A stretch of DNA of 64,000 nt, taken from assembly GCA_024280835.1 (NCBI GenBank), contig JAJRPJ010000006.1, positions 213,656-277,655 of the forward strand. Reading direction: 5' to 3'. Origin of the DNA: Candidatus Zixiibacteriota bacterium (lineage in GTDB: Bacteria > Zixibacteria > MSB-5A5 > GN15 > JACZUZ01). Both the position numbers and the translations under genes were made by a program. This document shows, piece by piece, positions 48,228 through 58,316 of this stretch. Position 1 is the first letter of the stretch, and every line of letters starts with the position of its first letter. The notes under the pieces were generated by a model. It worked only from the letters and a program-made list of their open reading frames with translations, was not told where the DNA came from and did no database searches.

Positions 48228-48926
48228 TTATGTTGCCAAACTCTTTCGTTCGCTAGGAATGAATCTTCTTACATAGAAGAGTGTAATTAGTGGGGCCAAG
48301 ATCAACGGTGTCATGAAACTTACCAGAGATAGAATGCCTGAGAGTTCATCGCCACCTGTGGAGATTAACACGGTAGCTCCAAGGGGGCCTTTTGAAAAAA
48401 TACTGTTGTGAATAGCATTCCAGCCTAAATGGAGTCCGAATGGCAAGAATATCGATTCAGTTTTTGAAAAAGCCAAGGCCCATGCGTATCCCATAATTCC
48501 TGTTCCCAAGAAAATCACTATCATAGGGATTAGATTTCCGAATACGCCATAAGAGAACCAATGATAAACACCAAATGCTAAACTTGAGATAAGAACACTT
48601 CTTCGAATACCGAGTTTTCTTATTAGAATGTAAAGAAGCGCTCCTCTAAAGAGTAGCTCTTCTGTAAGAACAGATTTTACATCCCACCATAGCGAGTTAA
48701 GAAAAAGATTGGCGCTGATCTCCTTGTTAACGCCCCATTGTAGAGATTTCAATACGACATCGAATGACTGAAAAAGTACAAACAGTATTGCCGAGAAGAG
48801 AAATCCATATATGAAATCTCGGATCCTGTTGCGCGTAGGAATGAAACCTAACACCAAAACGCTTTTCTTTTCAAAGATAAAGAGCAGAATCCAAGAAATA
48901 GCAAGGATCACAATTATTCCAACCAT
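48228..48926 (-). CDS. CPBP-family intramembrane metalloprotease
   Basis: LTEELLFRGALLYILIRK (EExxxR), FGVYHWFSYG, HLGWNAIHN. Confidence 0.88.
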   Translation of the reverse strand: MVGIIVILAISWILLFIFEKKSVLVLGFIPTRNRIRDFIYGFLFSAILFVLFQSFDVVLKSLQWGVNKEISANLFLNSLWWDVKSVLTEELLFRGALLYILIRKLGIRRSVLISSLAFGVYHWFSYGVFGNLIPMIVIFLGTGIMGYAWALAFSKTESIFLPFGLHLGWNAIHNSIFSKGPLGATVLISTGGDELSGILSLVSFMTPLILAPLITLFYVRRFIPSERKSLAT

Positions 48927-49013
48927 CTATGCTTTCCAGTTCTCAATAAGTGTTTTTGATTAGGGAAACATACCAACGGTTATCTTCAATAAGGCTGTCA
49001 CGCAAGAGAACGA

Positions 49014-51692
49014 TCACTTAACCTTAAACTCTTCCGCCCAGTTTTGAATTACTATTATTTCTCCGGGGTCTGTATCTGTTTGTCTGGCGTTGACCAAAAA
49101 TCTTTGGCCATCTGCTGACACATCATAAGGATGGTTGATGTCGCCGGGATATTGGAATTTGAGTTCGAATAATGTTTTTGGATTACCCGCCTCAAAGTTT
49201 TCTCCTGTGTTCACGGTAACAGCCGTAATTTGATTATTAGCTGTCAGATAAAACAACTCGGTACCAGCGCCATTCCAACGTGGGTTCTCGGCGTTTTCAG
49301 TAGAGATTTGCCATTTGCCGCCAGAGCCATCCAGTTTCTTCACATACACTTCTCTACGTCCCGACTCATTGCTTACATAGGCAACATACTTCCCATTAGG
49401 AGAGACTCTCGCCATCGCTTCAAAGAATGAACTGTTGGCAAACATATCCACTCTGTTACTGTCTTCAAGATTCAATATGCCTATGTCGTGACTACTTCTA
49501 ATCTCTCGAAAGAGGAGTTGACTACCGTCGGGGGTAATATCTTCGGGAATGGAATTAGCGCTATCTGAAGTATACACCATCTCCAGTTCACCTTGACCGT
49601 TAGACGCTTTGCTATAAATACCGAAGAATTGCTGCCTAGGATTATATCCGAAGTACACTCTATCACCAGTGCGATTCCAAAGCGGTTTAACCGCCCTACC
49701 CTCGCCGAAAGTCAGCCTCGTTGGTACATTGCGCTTGAGATCATAAATCCAAATGTCCCAGGAACTCCCGCCCTCTGCGACAGTCGCGTACGCTATTTTT
49801 GTTTCATCGGGTGAAAGATCAATATCGAAATATCTTCCAAGTTGTCCGATAGATTGAATCTTTTCGCCAGCTCTATCCACAAAAGATAACTCTGACAAAG
49901 TTGACTGATTATTTGAATGATACAGCAGTATTCCGTTGTCAGAAACACTAAAAGCATAGGTGTTATTCGCAGCGCCGATATTCATTGCTATCGGTTTTGG
50001 CTCGCCAGTGACACTAAGTTTTTCTGCGTCAAACGGCAGTCCCATAAGATTATTTTGAGAAACAAAGAGAATGTATCCTTCATTGGTGTATTCTATGCGA
50101 TTGATTGACTCGCTTGATTCATAAAGTGTAATGGAACTGGTAGAATCTACAAAACCGAGTTTGATCAGATTTCCCATGGAGCTATTGCCAACGGCCAACT
50201 GGACGTTGGTTGTAAAAATAAAGTGTTTACCATCTGGCAAAAACCACGGCCAACCAAATGTTCCTTCACCCGAAGCCGTATCAGTGAGTGAAGCTGGCTT
50301 CGGGATACCGCCACCAGCTGGAACAATTTTCAATGTGTCACCTGTGTTGCCATCGAATATAATCAAATCCGAGGTACTCCAACTTCCGTCGGCCCCTACA
50401 GTTCCTTGGCAGACTAATTGGGCTTGCCCTCCAGAAATCGGAATACGTTTGAGCTGATTGCCCTTGAAGAACGCCACATGCTTGCCGTCTGGCGACCACA
50501 TCAAGCGCCTCGCATCCTCGGTGTTCAGAAGAGGGTAGGCCTCCAGTGAGTTAATCGGCCTGATCCAAATGCGGTTTGTCCCCGAAGAATCATCAGCGTG
50601 AAAAGCTACCGATCTACCATCTGGCGAAATACGCGGCCAGTAAATATTAGAAAGACCTTGTTTGATATTTACCGTATAGCGCGAAACTTCTTTTTCAGCT
50701 TGCGGTTTTGTCATTTCAGCAAAATACAAATAGGACATAACTAATGTTGAAGCTATCGCAACAGCGCCAACAACACGCGCAAGATCAAACTTGAATTTTC
50801 GTTTTGCGGCAAGGTGCGCTGGCATACCAACCTGCGAGCCCGCCTGCGAAATCCAGCGTAGCTCATCGGCAAGATCAGATGCTGACTGCCAACGTTTTTG
50901 AGGGTCCTTTGAAAGACACTTCTTCACCAAACGCTCAAATAGCGGAGGAGTTGAGGGCATCACTACAGATATAGAAACGGGGTCGCGCTCAATAATCGCC
51001 GCTATGAGAGTTGCGTTAGAGCTACCCTCGAATGCTTTTTTGCCAGTAGACATCTCATACATGATGGCTCCGAAGGCAAAAATATCAGAGCGAACATCGG
51101 CTTGCTTGCCCTCGAGTTGCTCGGGCGCCATGTATTGCATTGTACCAAGAATCGTATTGGCGCCTGTCAACGGCGTTGTTTGTGTAATTGCGGAGAGTTC
51201 TGGTGAGCCTTGACTGAATTGAGCTTTGGCGAGACCAAAATCAAGAAGTTTAGCGCCCTCTTTCGAGAGCATGACGTTACCAGGCTTTAGGTCTCTATGA
51301 ATAAGTCGCTGCTGATGAGCCGCGTCCAGACCACTGGCGATGTCATTTGCGATTTGCAACATCTCGTCATATGGAATCGGACCGCCCTTGAGTTTATCTG
51401 AGAGTGTTTCTCCTTCAAGAAATTCCATCACCAGATAGTCAACACCGTCTTCCTGACCGATGTCGAAGAGCGTACAGATACGCGGATGATTGAGGCTTGA
51501 TATCGCTTTGGCTTCGCGTTCAAACCGCTCTTTGAAGTCTTCATTGTTCGCGAGATTCGCTGGTAGTATTTTCACCGCGACGATGCGGTCAAGGCGCGTG
51601 TCTTTGGCTTTATAGACCTCGCCCATGCCGCCAGCGCCTGCTTGCTCGATTATCTCATACGGTCCGAGTTTTTGTCCGACTTCAAGACTCAT
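49014..51692 (-). CDS. Serine/threonine protein kinase with C-terminal PD40/TolB-like beta-propeller
   Basis: LGPYEIIEQAGAGGMGEVYKAKDTRLDRIVAVKILP; LIHRDLKPGNVML; repeated ISPDGRSVAF/WSPDGKHVAF blades. Confidence 0.95.
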   Translation of the reverse strand: MSLEVGQKLGPYEIIEQAGAGGMGEVYKAKDTRLDRIVAVKILPANLANNEDFKERFEREAKAISSLNHPRICTLFDIGQEDGVDYLVMEFLEGETLSDKLKGGPIPYDEMLQIANDIASGLDAAHQQRLIHRDLKPGNVMLSKEGAKLLDFGLAKAQFSQGSPELSAITQTTPLTGANTILGTMQYMAPEQLEGKQADVRSDIFAFGAIMYEMSTGKKAFEGSSNATLIAAIIERDPVSISVVMPSTPPLFERLVKKCLSKDPQKRWQSASDLADELRWISQAGSQVGMPAHLAAKRKFKFDLARVVGAVAIASTLVMSYLYFAEMTKPQAEKEVSRYTVNIKQGLSNIYWPRISPDGRSVAFHADDSSGTNRIWIRPINSLEAYPLLNTEDARRLMWSPDGKHVAFFKGNQLKRIPISGGQAQLVCQGTVGADGSWSTSDLIIFDGNTGDTLKIVPAGGGIPKPASLTDTASGEGTFGWPWFLPDGKHFIFTTNVQLAVGNSSMGNLIKLGFVDSTSSITLYESSESINRIEYTNEGYILFVSQNNLMGLPFDAEKLSVTGEPKPIAMNIGAANNTYAFSVSDNGILLYHSNNQSTLSELSFVDRAGEKIQSIGQLGRYFDIDLSPDETKIAYATVAEGGSSWDIWIYDLKRNVPTRLTFGEGRAVKPLWNRTGDRVYFGYNPRQQFFGIYSKASNGQGELEMVYTSDSANSIPEDITPDGSQLLFREIRSSHDIGILNLEDSNRVDMFANSSFFEAMARVSPNGKYVAYVSNESGRREVYVKKLDGSGGKWQISTENAENPRWNGAGTELFYLTANNQITAVTVNTGENFEAGNPKTLFELKFQYPGDINHPYDVSADGQRFLVNARQTDTDPGEIIVIQNWAEEFKVK

Positions 51693-52073
51693 TTATCACC
51701 CTAACAACGCTTTATGGTTAAGTTATAGAATGCCAACTTTAATTATTCTACACAGAGTTGCAAAGTAGAGAAGAGAGGTCGGCTTTGCAAGCAATGTTTA
51801 GTGGCGTGGCCGTGGAGTTCTCACGCTCTCTTCTGAAGAAACCAATAATTCTATTGGAACGGATCGCTTCTTACTTCATCAAATAGGTGACTGGCTGACT
51901 ATGCCTATCAGACTAGGCTGAGTTGGGACATCTTTGCAACAGCGATTCCGTTTGGCTTGAGAACAGCGATCCTGACTACCTCGTCGCACGCTCTAAAAGC
52001 TGGTTTACAGACTCTATAACTCGCGAATAAGAAACCAAACTTCCGCCATATTTGTGCCAACTCGAATGAAAAC

Positions 52074-52104
52074 CACTGTTTTTGATTCCCCCCACCTCCA
52101 CCAA
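52074..52104 (+). pseudogene. tmRNA 3'-end remnant or duplicate
   Basis: TTTGATTCCCCCCACCTCCACCA matches the ssrA 3' end (TTCGACTCCCCCCACCTCCA) at 18 of 20 positions and has an encoded CCA. Confidence 0.55.
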
Positions 52105-52114
52105 GATTTGTTTT

Positions 52115-52150
52115 GTAGGGCAGAACCCTTGTGGTTCTGCTTTCTTGCGA
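52115..52150 (+). repeat. Dispersed palindromic repeat, copy 2
   Basis: GTAGGGCAGAACCCTTGTGGTTCTGCTTTCTTGCGA; GCAGAACC/GGTTCTGC perfect stem. Confidence 0.75.
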
Positions 52151-52250
52151 GTGCTTTGTTGCTTAACGTCTTGTATCATTCAGTGTAAGTCTTAACTGGA
52201 ATAAGAAAAAAATCAAGCAACGACGAAATGATTTAGTAAAGGTTCTCAGA

Positions 52251-53117
52251 ATGAAAAAAGTCATCATATTCTTGCTCTTCCTAGTGCTTAGCGCTTCATC
52301 CAGCGCTGGAGAATCATATTTTGATCGGGCCCAGAAACTCTTCAAGGAAGAAAAGGTAGAGAACGCCAACAAGATAGTTGAAGTACTAAAGAAGGAACTC
52401 GAAATCAATGAAGATAATGCTGCAGCAATAAGATTATTAGGAATAATCTATCAACAAGTTGGTAAATACGAACTAGCATTGACACAGTACAAGCAATATG
52501 CAGAATTGAACACAAGCGGCATAGATGCGTATGTGGTTTACAATAAGGCGGTGTGTTATTATTCCTTGAACCAGTTCAATAAGTCGAAACAAATTTTGGT
52601 TGCATACAGCGCATTTTTCAAGAATTCCGAAAACTACAATTTCATGGAATTCTACAATGCAGCAATTCGACTCTCTCGAATTGAGAATCTAAGTGTAGCT
52701 TACAACATTGTTGCATCAGAGAAAATATCTTCCATCGAGGGATACATTTTCTTAGCGATAGATGAAGAAAACTATAGTACTATCAAGGATGATTCGGAGG
52801 TGTCGCCTTTCGTACATACCGAACTTGGTACAACACACGGTTCGATGTATATCATACTAATCCCAACAGCAGCTGAAATTCAAAATCGATATTGTCTGCA
52901 TTTTGATTGGGAGAAACCAGATTATCTTGTCTCAGTGAATATCAACGAAATTCAAGACGTGTCTGTAGAAGAATTGAATGAAGCCATAGAGCGTTCAAAA
53001 AAAACATTTTCCGAAGCCAATATTTCAGAAATGAATGTTGCAGAAACAGCTTGGCAATCTGTAGAAATTACGTCTGACAACGGAAATACATTTACAGCAT
53101 ATATGAAAGCGAAATGA
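52251..53117 (+). CDS. Exported TPR-like hypothetical protein
   Basis: Signal peptide KKVIIFLLFLVLSASSSAGE; AAIRLLGIIYQQVGKYELALTQYKQYAELN. Confidence 0.7.
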   Translation: MKKVIIFLLFLVLSASSSAGESYFDRAQKLFKEEKVENANKIVEVLKKELEINEDNAAAIRLLGIIYQQVGKYELALTQYKQYAELNTSGIDAYVVYNKAVCYYSLNQFNKSKQILVAYSAFFKNSENYNFMEFYNAAIRLSRIENLSVAYNIVASEKISSIEGYIFLAIDEENYSTIKDDSEVSPFVHTELGTTHGSMYIILIPTAAEIQNRYCLHFDWEKPDYLVSVNINEIQDVSVEELNEAIERSKKTFSEANISEMNVAETAWQSVEITSDNGNTFTAYMKAK

Positions 53118-53237
53118 CTCTTGTTTCTTAGCTTGGTGGATCATCCTTCGTGTGGTTCTCATTGCTCTGACTAGTTATTGGACGGCTGGGTGGCAGGGAC
53201 GCTCATCCCTGTTTCATCATGTTCAGTCAGTAGTCTC

Positions 53238-53275
53238 GAAGAGCGAAATCCTTGTGGTTTCGACTTTCTTTCTGC
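53238..53275 (+). repeat. Dispersed palindromic repeat, copy 3
   Basis: GAAGAGCGAAATCCTTGTGGTTTCGACTTTCTTTCTGC. Confidence 0.75.
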
Positions 53276-53372
53276 AAACACCATGACTTGTGCTCCATAA
53301 TTCTAGGCTTATATTCAGTTCTACATAACATGATAGCTATGTGAACATTGAGAGAATAGGTAACAGAATAAG

Positions 53373-54101
53373 ATGACAGTACTAGTAGTTGGCGCTAGTG
53401 GCGCCACCGGTAGATTGTTGGTTAACCAATTACTTGACCGCGGACACAGTGTCAAAGTAATTGTGCGAACTCTCAATAGTTTACCCGAACACATTCGTAA
53501 TCATCAAAACTTGTCCATAACTGAAGCAAGCATTCTTGAGCTCAGTGATGATGAATTGTATCAACAGGTTAAGGACTGTAGTGCAGTGGCTTCCTGTTTG
53601 GGACATAATCTGAGCTTCAAAGGTATCTACGGCTCACCACGCAGACTGGTGACCGATTCTACAAAACGATTATGCAAAGCTATCAAAGCACAAAAGTCAG
53701 ACAAGTTGACCAAATACGTATTAATGAACACAACAGGTAATAGCAATCGTGATCTACAAGAGCAAATATCATTCGGGCAGAAGTGTGTCATAGGGCTACT
53801 TCGCCTGTTACTACCTCCACATGTAGATAATGAGCGGGCTGCTGACTACTTGCGAGTTGAAATTGGCCAGCAGGACAGCGCGATAGAATGGGTAGCTGTT
53901 CGCCCGGACACTTTGATTGACATGGATGAAGTCTCCAAATATGATGTACATCCTTCACCAATCAGAAGCGCGATTTTTGATTCGGGATCGACCAGTAGAA
54001 TCAATGTTGGCCACTTCATCGCTGACCTGATTTCCAGCGATGACACTTGGGCCCAATGGAAAGGTCAGATGCCCGTAATCTACAATAGGGAATCTGAATA
54101 G
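53373..54101 (+). CDS. NAD(P)-binding atypical SDR (NmrA-like)
   Basis: TVLVVGASGATGRLLVNQLLDRGHSVKVIVR. Confidence 0.9.
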   Translation: MTVLVVGASGATGRLLVNQLLDRGHSVKVIVRTLNSLPEHIRNHQNLSITEASILELSDDELYQQVKDCSAVASCLGHNLSFKGIYGSPRRLVTDSTKRLCKAIKAQKSDKLTKYVLMNTTGNSNRDLQEQISFGQKCVIGLLRLLLPPHVDNERAADYLRVEIGQQDSAIEWVAVRPDTLIDMDEVSKYDVHPSPIRSAIFDSGSTSRINVGHFIADLISSDDTWAQWKGQMPVIYNRESE

Positions 54102-54139
54102 TAGAACAGTGATGGTCGGGGCAATACATCACAAGTTTC

Positions 54140-54176
54140 GTAAGTCGAACCCCTTGTGGTTTCGACTTTCTTACTC
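54140..54176 (+). repeat. Dispersed palindromic repeat, copy 4
   Basis: GTAAGTCGAACCCCTTGTGGTTTCGACTTTCTTACT. Confidence 0.75.
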
Positions 54177-54641
54177 AAAGCGAAATCTCCACCAAACCAG
54201 CCTACAATCCCAATCTCACCTATTTGTGATGAGACAAACGCAAACATTCCAAGAGCCACTTTCTTTGCAAAAACGCTACAACATCATTAACTCGCATACC
54301 CCTATATGCAAAACGAACCCATTTGAAGACAGGATGTGGAGATTGGAGAATCAGCATAGCGCGACTAAAGGTGCGCCAAACATACCCTCCCAGCCACTTG
54401 CGAATCAATTGGAAGAGACAAACATAGGCGTACTGCAATCCCCTATGCCTTTAGTGGATACTCCAATGACAAACCGAAGAGGCCCCAAGAAAATATCAAC
54501 TGCAAAAGTCGCAGATAAAATCATAGTTCAACTATCAATAGAGACTTCCAATAGCTACATTGAAAAAGAGAAGCTCCTTGGACTTCTCCTTGTGTGTTTT
54601 CCGTCACTCGCCAAGAAAATATTAGAAGTGGGATAGTGTAT

Positions 54642-55301
54642 ATGAAGTCTCTGGTAAAAGTAATGTTGGTTATGGCGCTCTTTTTTGTTTCGATGTTCGC
54701 AATTGCCAAGCTAACTGGATTTCTTGATTTTGATCAAATCTCCGTGTGGCTGCAATCTCTCAAAGAGACATCATCAACTTGGGTCGGTGTAGTCATAATT
54801 TTGTTACTATTTGCTGATCTATTTATCGCGGTTCCAACTTTAAGTCTGTCAATTCTATCAGGGTACTTGCTTGGTTTTGAAATAGGAGCGCTATGCGCCG
54901 CGCTGGGTATGACGCTCGCAGGTTTTGCTGGCTATTTTCTAAGCGCATCCTATGGCACAAAAATTCTAAATATGATTCTCAAGAAAGAGGACGAAAGAGA
55001 AGACCTCAGAGAAAGTTTTGGCAAGCATGGATTCACTATGATACTACTTGCGCGCGCAGCTCCGATGTTTCCAGAGATAACAGCTTGCCTCTCTGGCATT
55101 ACTAAGATGAAATTTTCTCGTTTTGCATTTGCTTGGCTGGCCAGCGCCATTCCTTACGCTGCTGTTGCAGCCTTCGCTGGCTCAGTAAGCTCCTTAGATA
55201 ACCCCAAGCCAGCAATATTTGCTGCAATCGGAATGACTATCATTCTATGGGGGAGCTGGTTCGTGTTCTCCAAAAAATCGGATTTGAAGTTGGGAAAATA
55301 A
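54642..55301 (+). CDS. TVP38/TMEM64 (DedA/VTT-domain) membrane protein
   Basis: TLSLSILSGYLLGFEIGALCAALGMTLAGFAGYFLSASYG; LARAAPMFPEITACLSGITKMKFSRFAFAWLASAIPYA. Confidence 0.88.
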   Translation: MKSLVKVMLVMALFFVSMFAIAKLTGFLDFDQISVWLQSLKETSSTWVGVVIILLLFADLFIAVPTLSLSILSGYLLGFEIGALCAALGMTLAGFAGYFLSASYGTKILNMILKKEDEREDLRESFGKHGFTMILLARAAPMFPEITACLSGITKMKFSRFAFAWLASAIPYAAVAAFAGSVSSLDNPKPAIFAAIGMTIILWGSWFVFSKKSDLKLGK

Positions 55302-55411
55302 GTTGCACTGACTTAGATATCTAAACCAAAAACTTAGCGCTGTCAGTCAAGAGACTTGAAGTAACAACTCGAATTCTTTTGAAGCATCGAGTGAATGGAA
55401 CAGGAGCGAAA

Positions 55412-55906
55412 ATGACATCATACGATATACAAAACTGGTCTGGCTATTGCGGTCAACTGCGCTCGATTTTCGATGAATACTCACGCGCGATTAGTGAGCT
55501 TGAAACTGTAGTCTTGTCTGTGCCAACAGATAGATACACTATAGAGACTGAATTATCTGATGAAAATTTTCCTGATATTCGTGGTATCATGGATCACATC
55601 GTTGGCGCGGCGCATGCCTATGCTGACTATTTACGTGATGCCATCAATCAAACTGATAGTTGCCCACAAGAGCATGTGTACAATCTCGAAACTCCAGAGG
55701 ACGCTATGAAATCTGTTTTGGAAGCGTTCAACCTGACAGTCGATGCTCTTGCTTCCGTCAAAGATTATTCCGAAGATCAATTGGCTGGAATCAAATTTTC
55801 AGTTCGCTGGGGGCAGGACTACGACGCCGAACAAATGCTAGAGCATGCTATTGTGCATATTCTCAGACACCGTCGACAATTGGAGCGCTGGATAGCGTCA
55901 CCATGA
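55412..55906 (+). CDS. DinB-like superfamily protein
   Basis: About 165 aa helical protein; conserved-position His residues (MDHIVGAAHAYADYL; EHAIVHILRHRRQLERW) as in the DinB fold. Confidence 0.65.
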   Translation: MTSYDIQNWSGYCGQLRSIFDEYSRAISELETVVLSVPTDRYTIETELSDENFPDIRGIMDHIVGAAHAYADYLRDAINQTDSCPQEHVYNLETPEDAMKSVLEAFNLTVDALASVKDYSEDQLAGIKFSVRWGQDYDAEQMLEHAIVHILRHRRQLERWIASP

Positions 55907-57268
55907 TACGTTACGGTCGTCAAGTTCTACAACCGAAGTGACTATGTCTTTCAATTGCAAATTGTAGTATTCTTCATTGAAGGCAATTACTCTTGGAATG
56001 AAGTATAATGCTGTGCTGTCCGCGATGTATTTTTCTAGTAGCGTCGAATCCAATACATAAACAAAATCGACTCCGTCAATTGTGAAAGTTGAATCCCCTG
56101 CTAATGTCGAGAGTTTCGGATGCCACCAGGCGCTGACAAGCACACTGTTTTCCGGTAGAGCTTTTCCGAATTCCAATATCTTGTCGGCGAATTCGATTTC
56201 TGCTTTTCGCTGCGCCCTGTCCATGAATATATCGCCAGCGCAAAGACCACTTCTACAGGGTTCCAAGAAGCTCGAAAGAGCAATCATAACACAGGCAGTC
56301 TGAAATACACGACGCTCCATCGTTTCGCCAAGTAATAGAATCACAAACGGAACTAACGGAATCAGATAGGCTTGATCATGCGGCAAACGGAAATAGGCGA
56401 TAACATACAGCGCTATACCCACACCCCAAATCCAAGCGTAGGATTGTTTCTGATTGTAGATTCTGCTTTGAATTACGGTTCCTTTTAGACGTAGAACAAG
56501 GTAGACCACAAGAGCTCCACCAAGCGCCAGAACTCCAAATCTTCCCCAAATATAAAGAGTCATGCGTTTGGCGATTGTCATTGGAGCGGGATAGCCGCGT
56601 TCCCAAAAATCAAAAAATGCCCAGCCATAACTTTGATAGTTTGGTACAAAACACAGCGCTCCAGTTAGAACTGTACTGAGCCCAAGAATTAGCAGCTGTC
56701 TAGTTTGCCAACCATAGAGACGCACATAGAGCAATCCAAACGGCAGTATCAAAGCGCCTGAAGTGATGCGGCAGCCAATGGCCAAGCCGATCAAGATTCC
56801 AGCTACTAGGGGTTTGTCTTTTAGTAGAGAATAACACCCGAGCCAGGCGAACCCCAGAGCCCAGATATAGTCCATGGTTGAGACACTGTTTATGAAGACC
56901 ACTGGCGTTGCCGCTAGAGCCATCGAAGCAATCAAATATCCACGCCCCCAAATGCGTTTGACCACTAGAGCAAAAGAGCCAACAGCGATTGCGCTCATCA
57001 GCGCTGTTTGACCGTTCATGACCATGGGGCCAAAGTTGTGGACTAGTGCAGTTCCGTATTCGTGCAGAGGATTCCCAGGGATTCTGGCGAAGACATATTG
57101 GCCAGTTTCGGCGAGAGTGCGCGCCACAGAGACTACTCGCCAAGCGTCAGGATCGACACCATAGCCGTAAGAGATAAATGGGATGCGCGAAAGCAATGTC
57201 GCTAGAGCGGCAAAAGAGAATAGCGCTAGGTCATTTTCTGCTATGATTTGTGAGAGTTTTTTGAGCAT
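55898..57268 (-). CDS. Multi-pass membrane protein, GT-C/PMT-like glycosyltransferase
   Basis: SYGYGVDPDAWRVVSVARTLAETGQYVFARIPGNPLHEY luminal-loop pattern; many TM segments. Confidence 0.6.
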   Translation of the reverse strand: MLKKLSQIIAENDLALFSFAALATLLSRIPFISYGYGVDPDAWRVVSVARTLAETGQYVFARIPGNPLHEYGTALVHNFGPMVMNGQTALMSAIAVGSFALVVKRIWGRGYLIASMALAATPVVFINSVSTMDYIWALGFAWLGCYSLLKDKPLVAGILIGLAIGCRITSGALILPFGLLYVRLYGWQTRQLLILGLSTVLTGALCFVPNYQSYGWAFFDFWERGYPAPMTIAKRMTLYIWGRFGVLALGGALVVYLVLRLKGTVIQSRIYNQKQSYAWIWGVGIALYVIAYFRLPHDQAYLIPLVPFVILLLGETMERRVFQTACVMIALSSFLEPCRSGLCAGDIFMDRAQRKAEIEFADKILEFGKALPENSVLVSAWWHPKLSTLAGDSTFTIDGVDFVYVLDSTLLEKYIADSTALYFIPRVIAFNEEYYNLQLKDIVTSVVELDDRNVSW

Positions 57269-57424
57269 TTTGAATTCGACGTTTTGTCAATACTGCATGC
57301 ACATCTTGCTTGTCTGAACAGTGTGAGACTCGCTTGAGAATAGCTATCTAATGGTTCAGGAACAAGAGTAAAAACATAGAGTTGATACATCGGTGATTCA
57401 AAACTCCCGTATTGTTTTCACATA

Positions 57425-58057
57425 CTAGAGACTGTCTCGAAGCGCTTGTTGTACTGGAGGGAGGTTGTCGGCGCTATTGATTTGCACTACGAACATTCCG
57501 CGGAGATCTCCTGCGTTGTAATTTAGCGCTTTGTCATCGGGGTATTTGTCTTGTAGGGCTAGGGTTACTTCTTCATCTAGCGCTTTTGTATCACCATGGC
57601 ATTTCAAACAAAACTTACCCATTTTGATTGGTTGGTAGTAGGTGTAGCCTGTTTTGGCTTCAGAGTCTTTCCATTCATCGAAGAACTTGAGCGTTTTGAG
57701 AGAATCGGCGAAGTAGCCCAAGATTTCTTGTTGGTGCGCATCAGCTTTGTTAGTTTGGTTTCTTGGTTTTTCGGTTACTCTTTTGATAGACCAGTTTTCT
57801 TGTGAGAAACTATCTGCAACTTGTGGCGCTTGTACTTGGCAGGCGCCAATTGCGCTGGCAACTCCGCCTTCTTTGATAGCGCTCATCAGTTCAGACTTTA
57901 GGTTCTTCATGAACCCTGCGATTAGCGCATGTGAGGCGTTTTGCATTTCAACTTGGATTGCGCTAGTTGGCGCTTTTTCTTTGACGCTATCTGATTTGTC
58001 AGATGAGCTGCATCCTAGCGTTAACAAAGCTAGAGCTATAAGTGATGATTTTAACAT
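57425..58057 (-). CDS. DUF3365 (Tll0287-like) lipoprotein with CxxCH heme-binding motif
   Basis: MLKSSLIALALLTLGCSSSDKSD lipobox; GKFCLKCHGDTKALDEEV; NAGDLRGMFVVQI. ORF opens at 58198; start set to 58057. Confidence 0.85.
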   Translation of the reverse strand: MLKSSLIALALLTLGCSSSDKSDSVKEKAPTSAIQVEMQNASHALIAGFMKNLKSELMSAIKEGGVASAIGACQVQAPQVADSFSQENWSIKRVTEKPRNQTNKADAHQQEILGYFADSLKTLKFFDEWKDSEAKTGYTYYQPIKMGKFCLKCHGDTKALDEEVTLALQDKYPDDKALNYNAGDLRGMFVVQINSADNLPPVQQALRDSL

Positions 58058-58316
58058 AAAGTGTTTCCCTTCCCCAAAAAGTGAATTTCCGATATTTGGT
58101 TCTTCGAAACATCTGATTACAGATGCTCCTGTACTAACAGTAATAAGAATTGTCGAGAAACAAAAGGAAATGCGAAAAAGGGCTGTGGAACTCATCAAAA
58201 TGGGTTCGTTTTGTTATATAAGGGTGTTGGCTTGGAATGTTGTAGTGGTTTTGTCTTAGATTTTTGGTGGCTTCTCTATTATGGGGTGGGTTTGAATTTG
58301 CAGCGGAGTTGTGTGA

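Noticed and set aside
51976-52179. 67-aa minus ORF covering the tmRNA remnant and palindrome copy 2
   Set aside because: Sequence is explained by the non-coding repeat and tmRNA-like 3' end; no protein motif.
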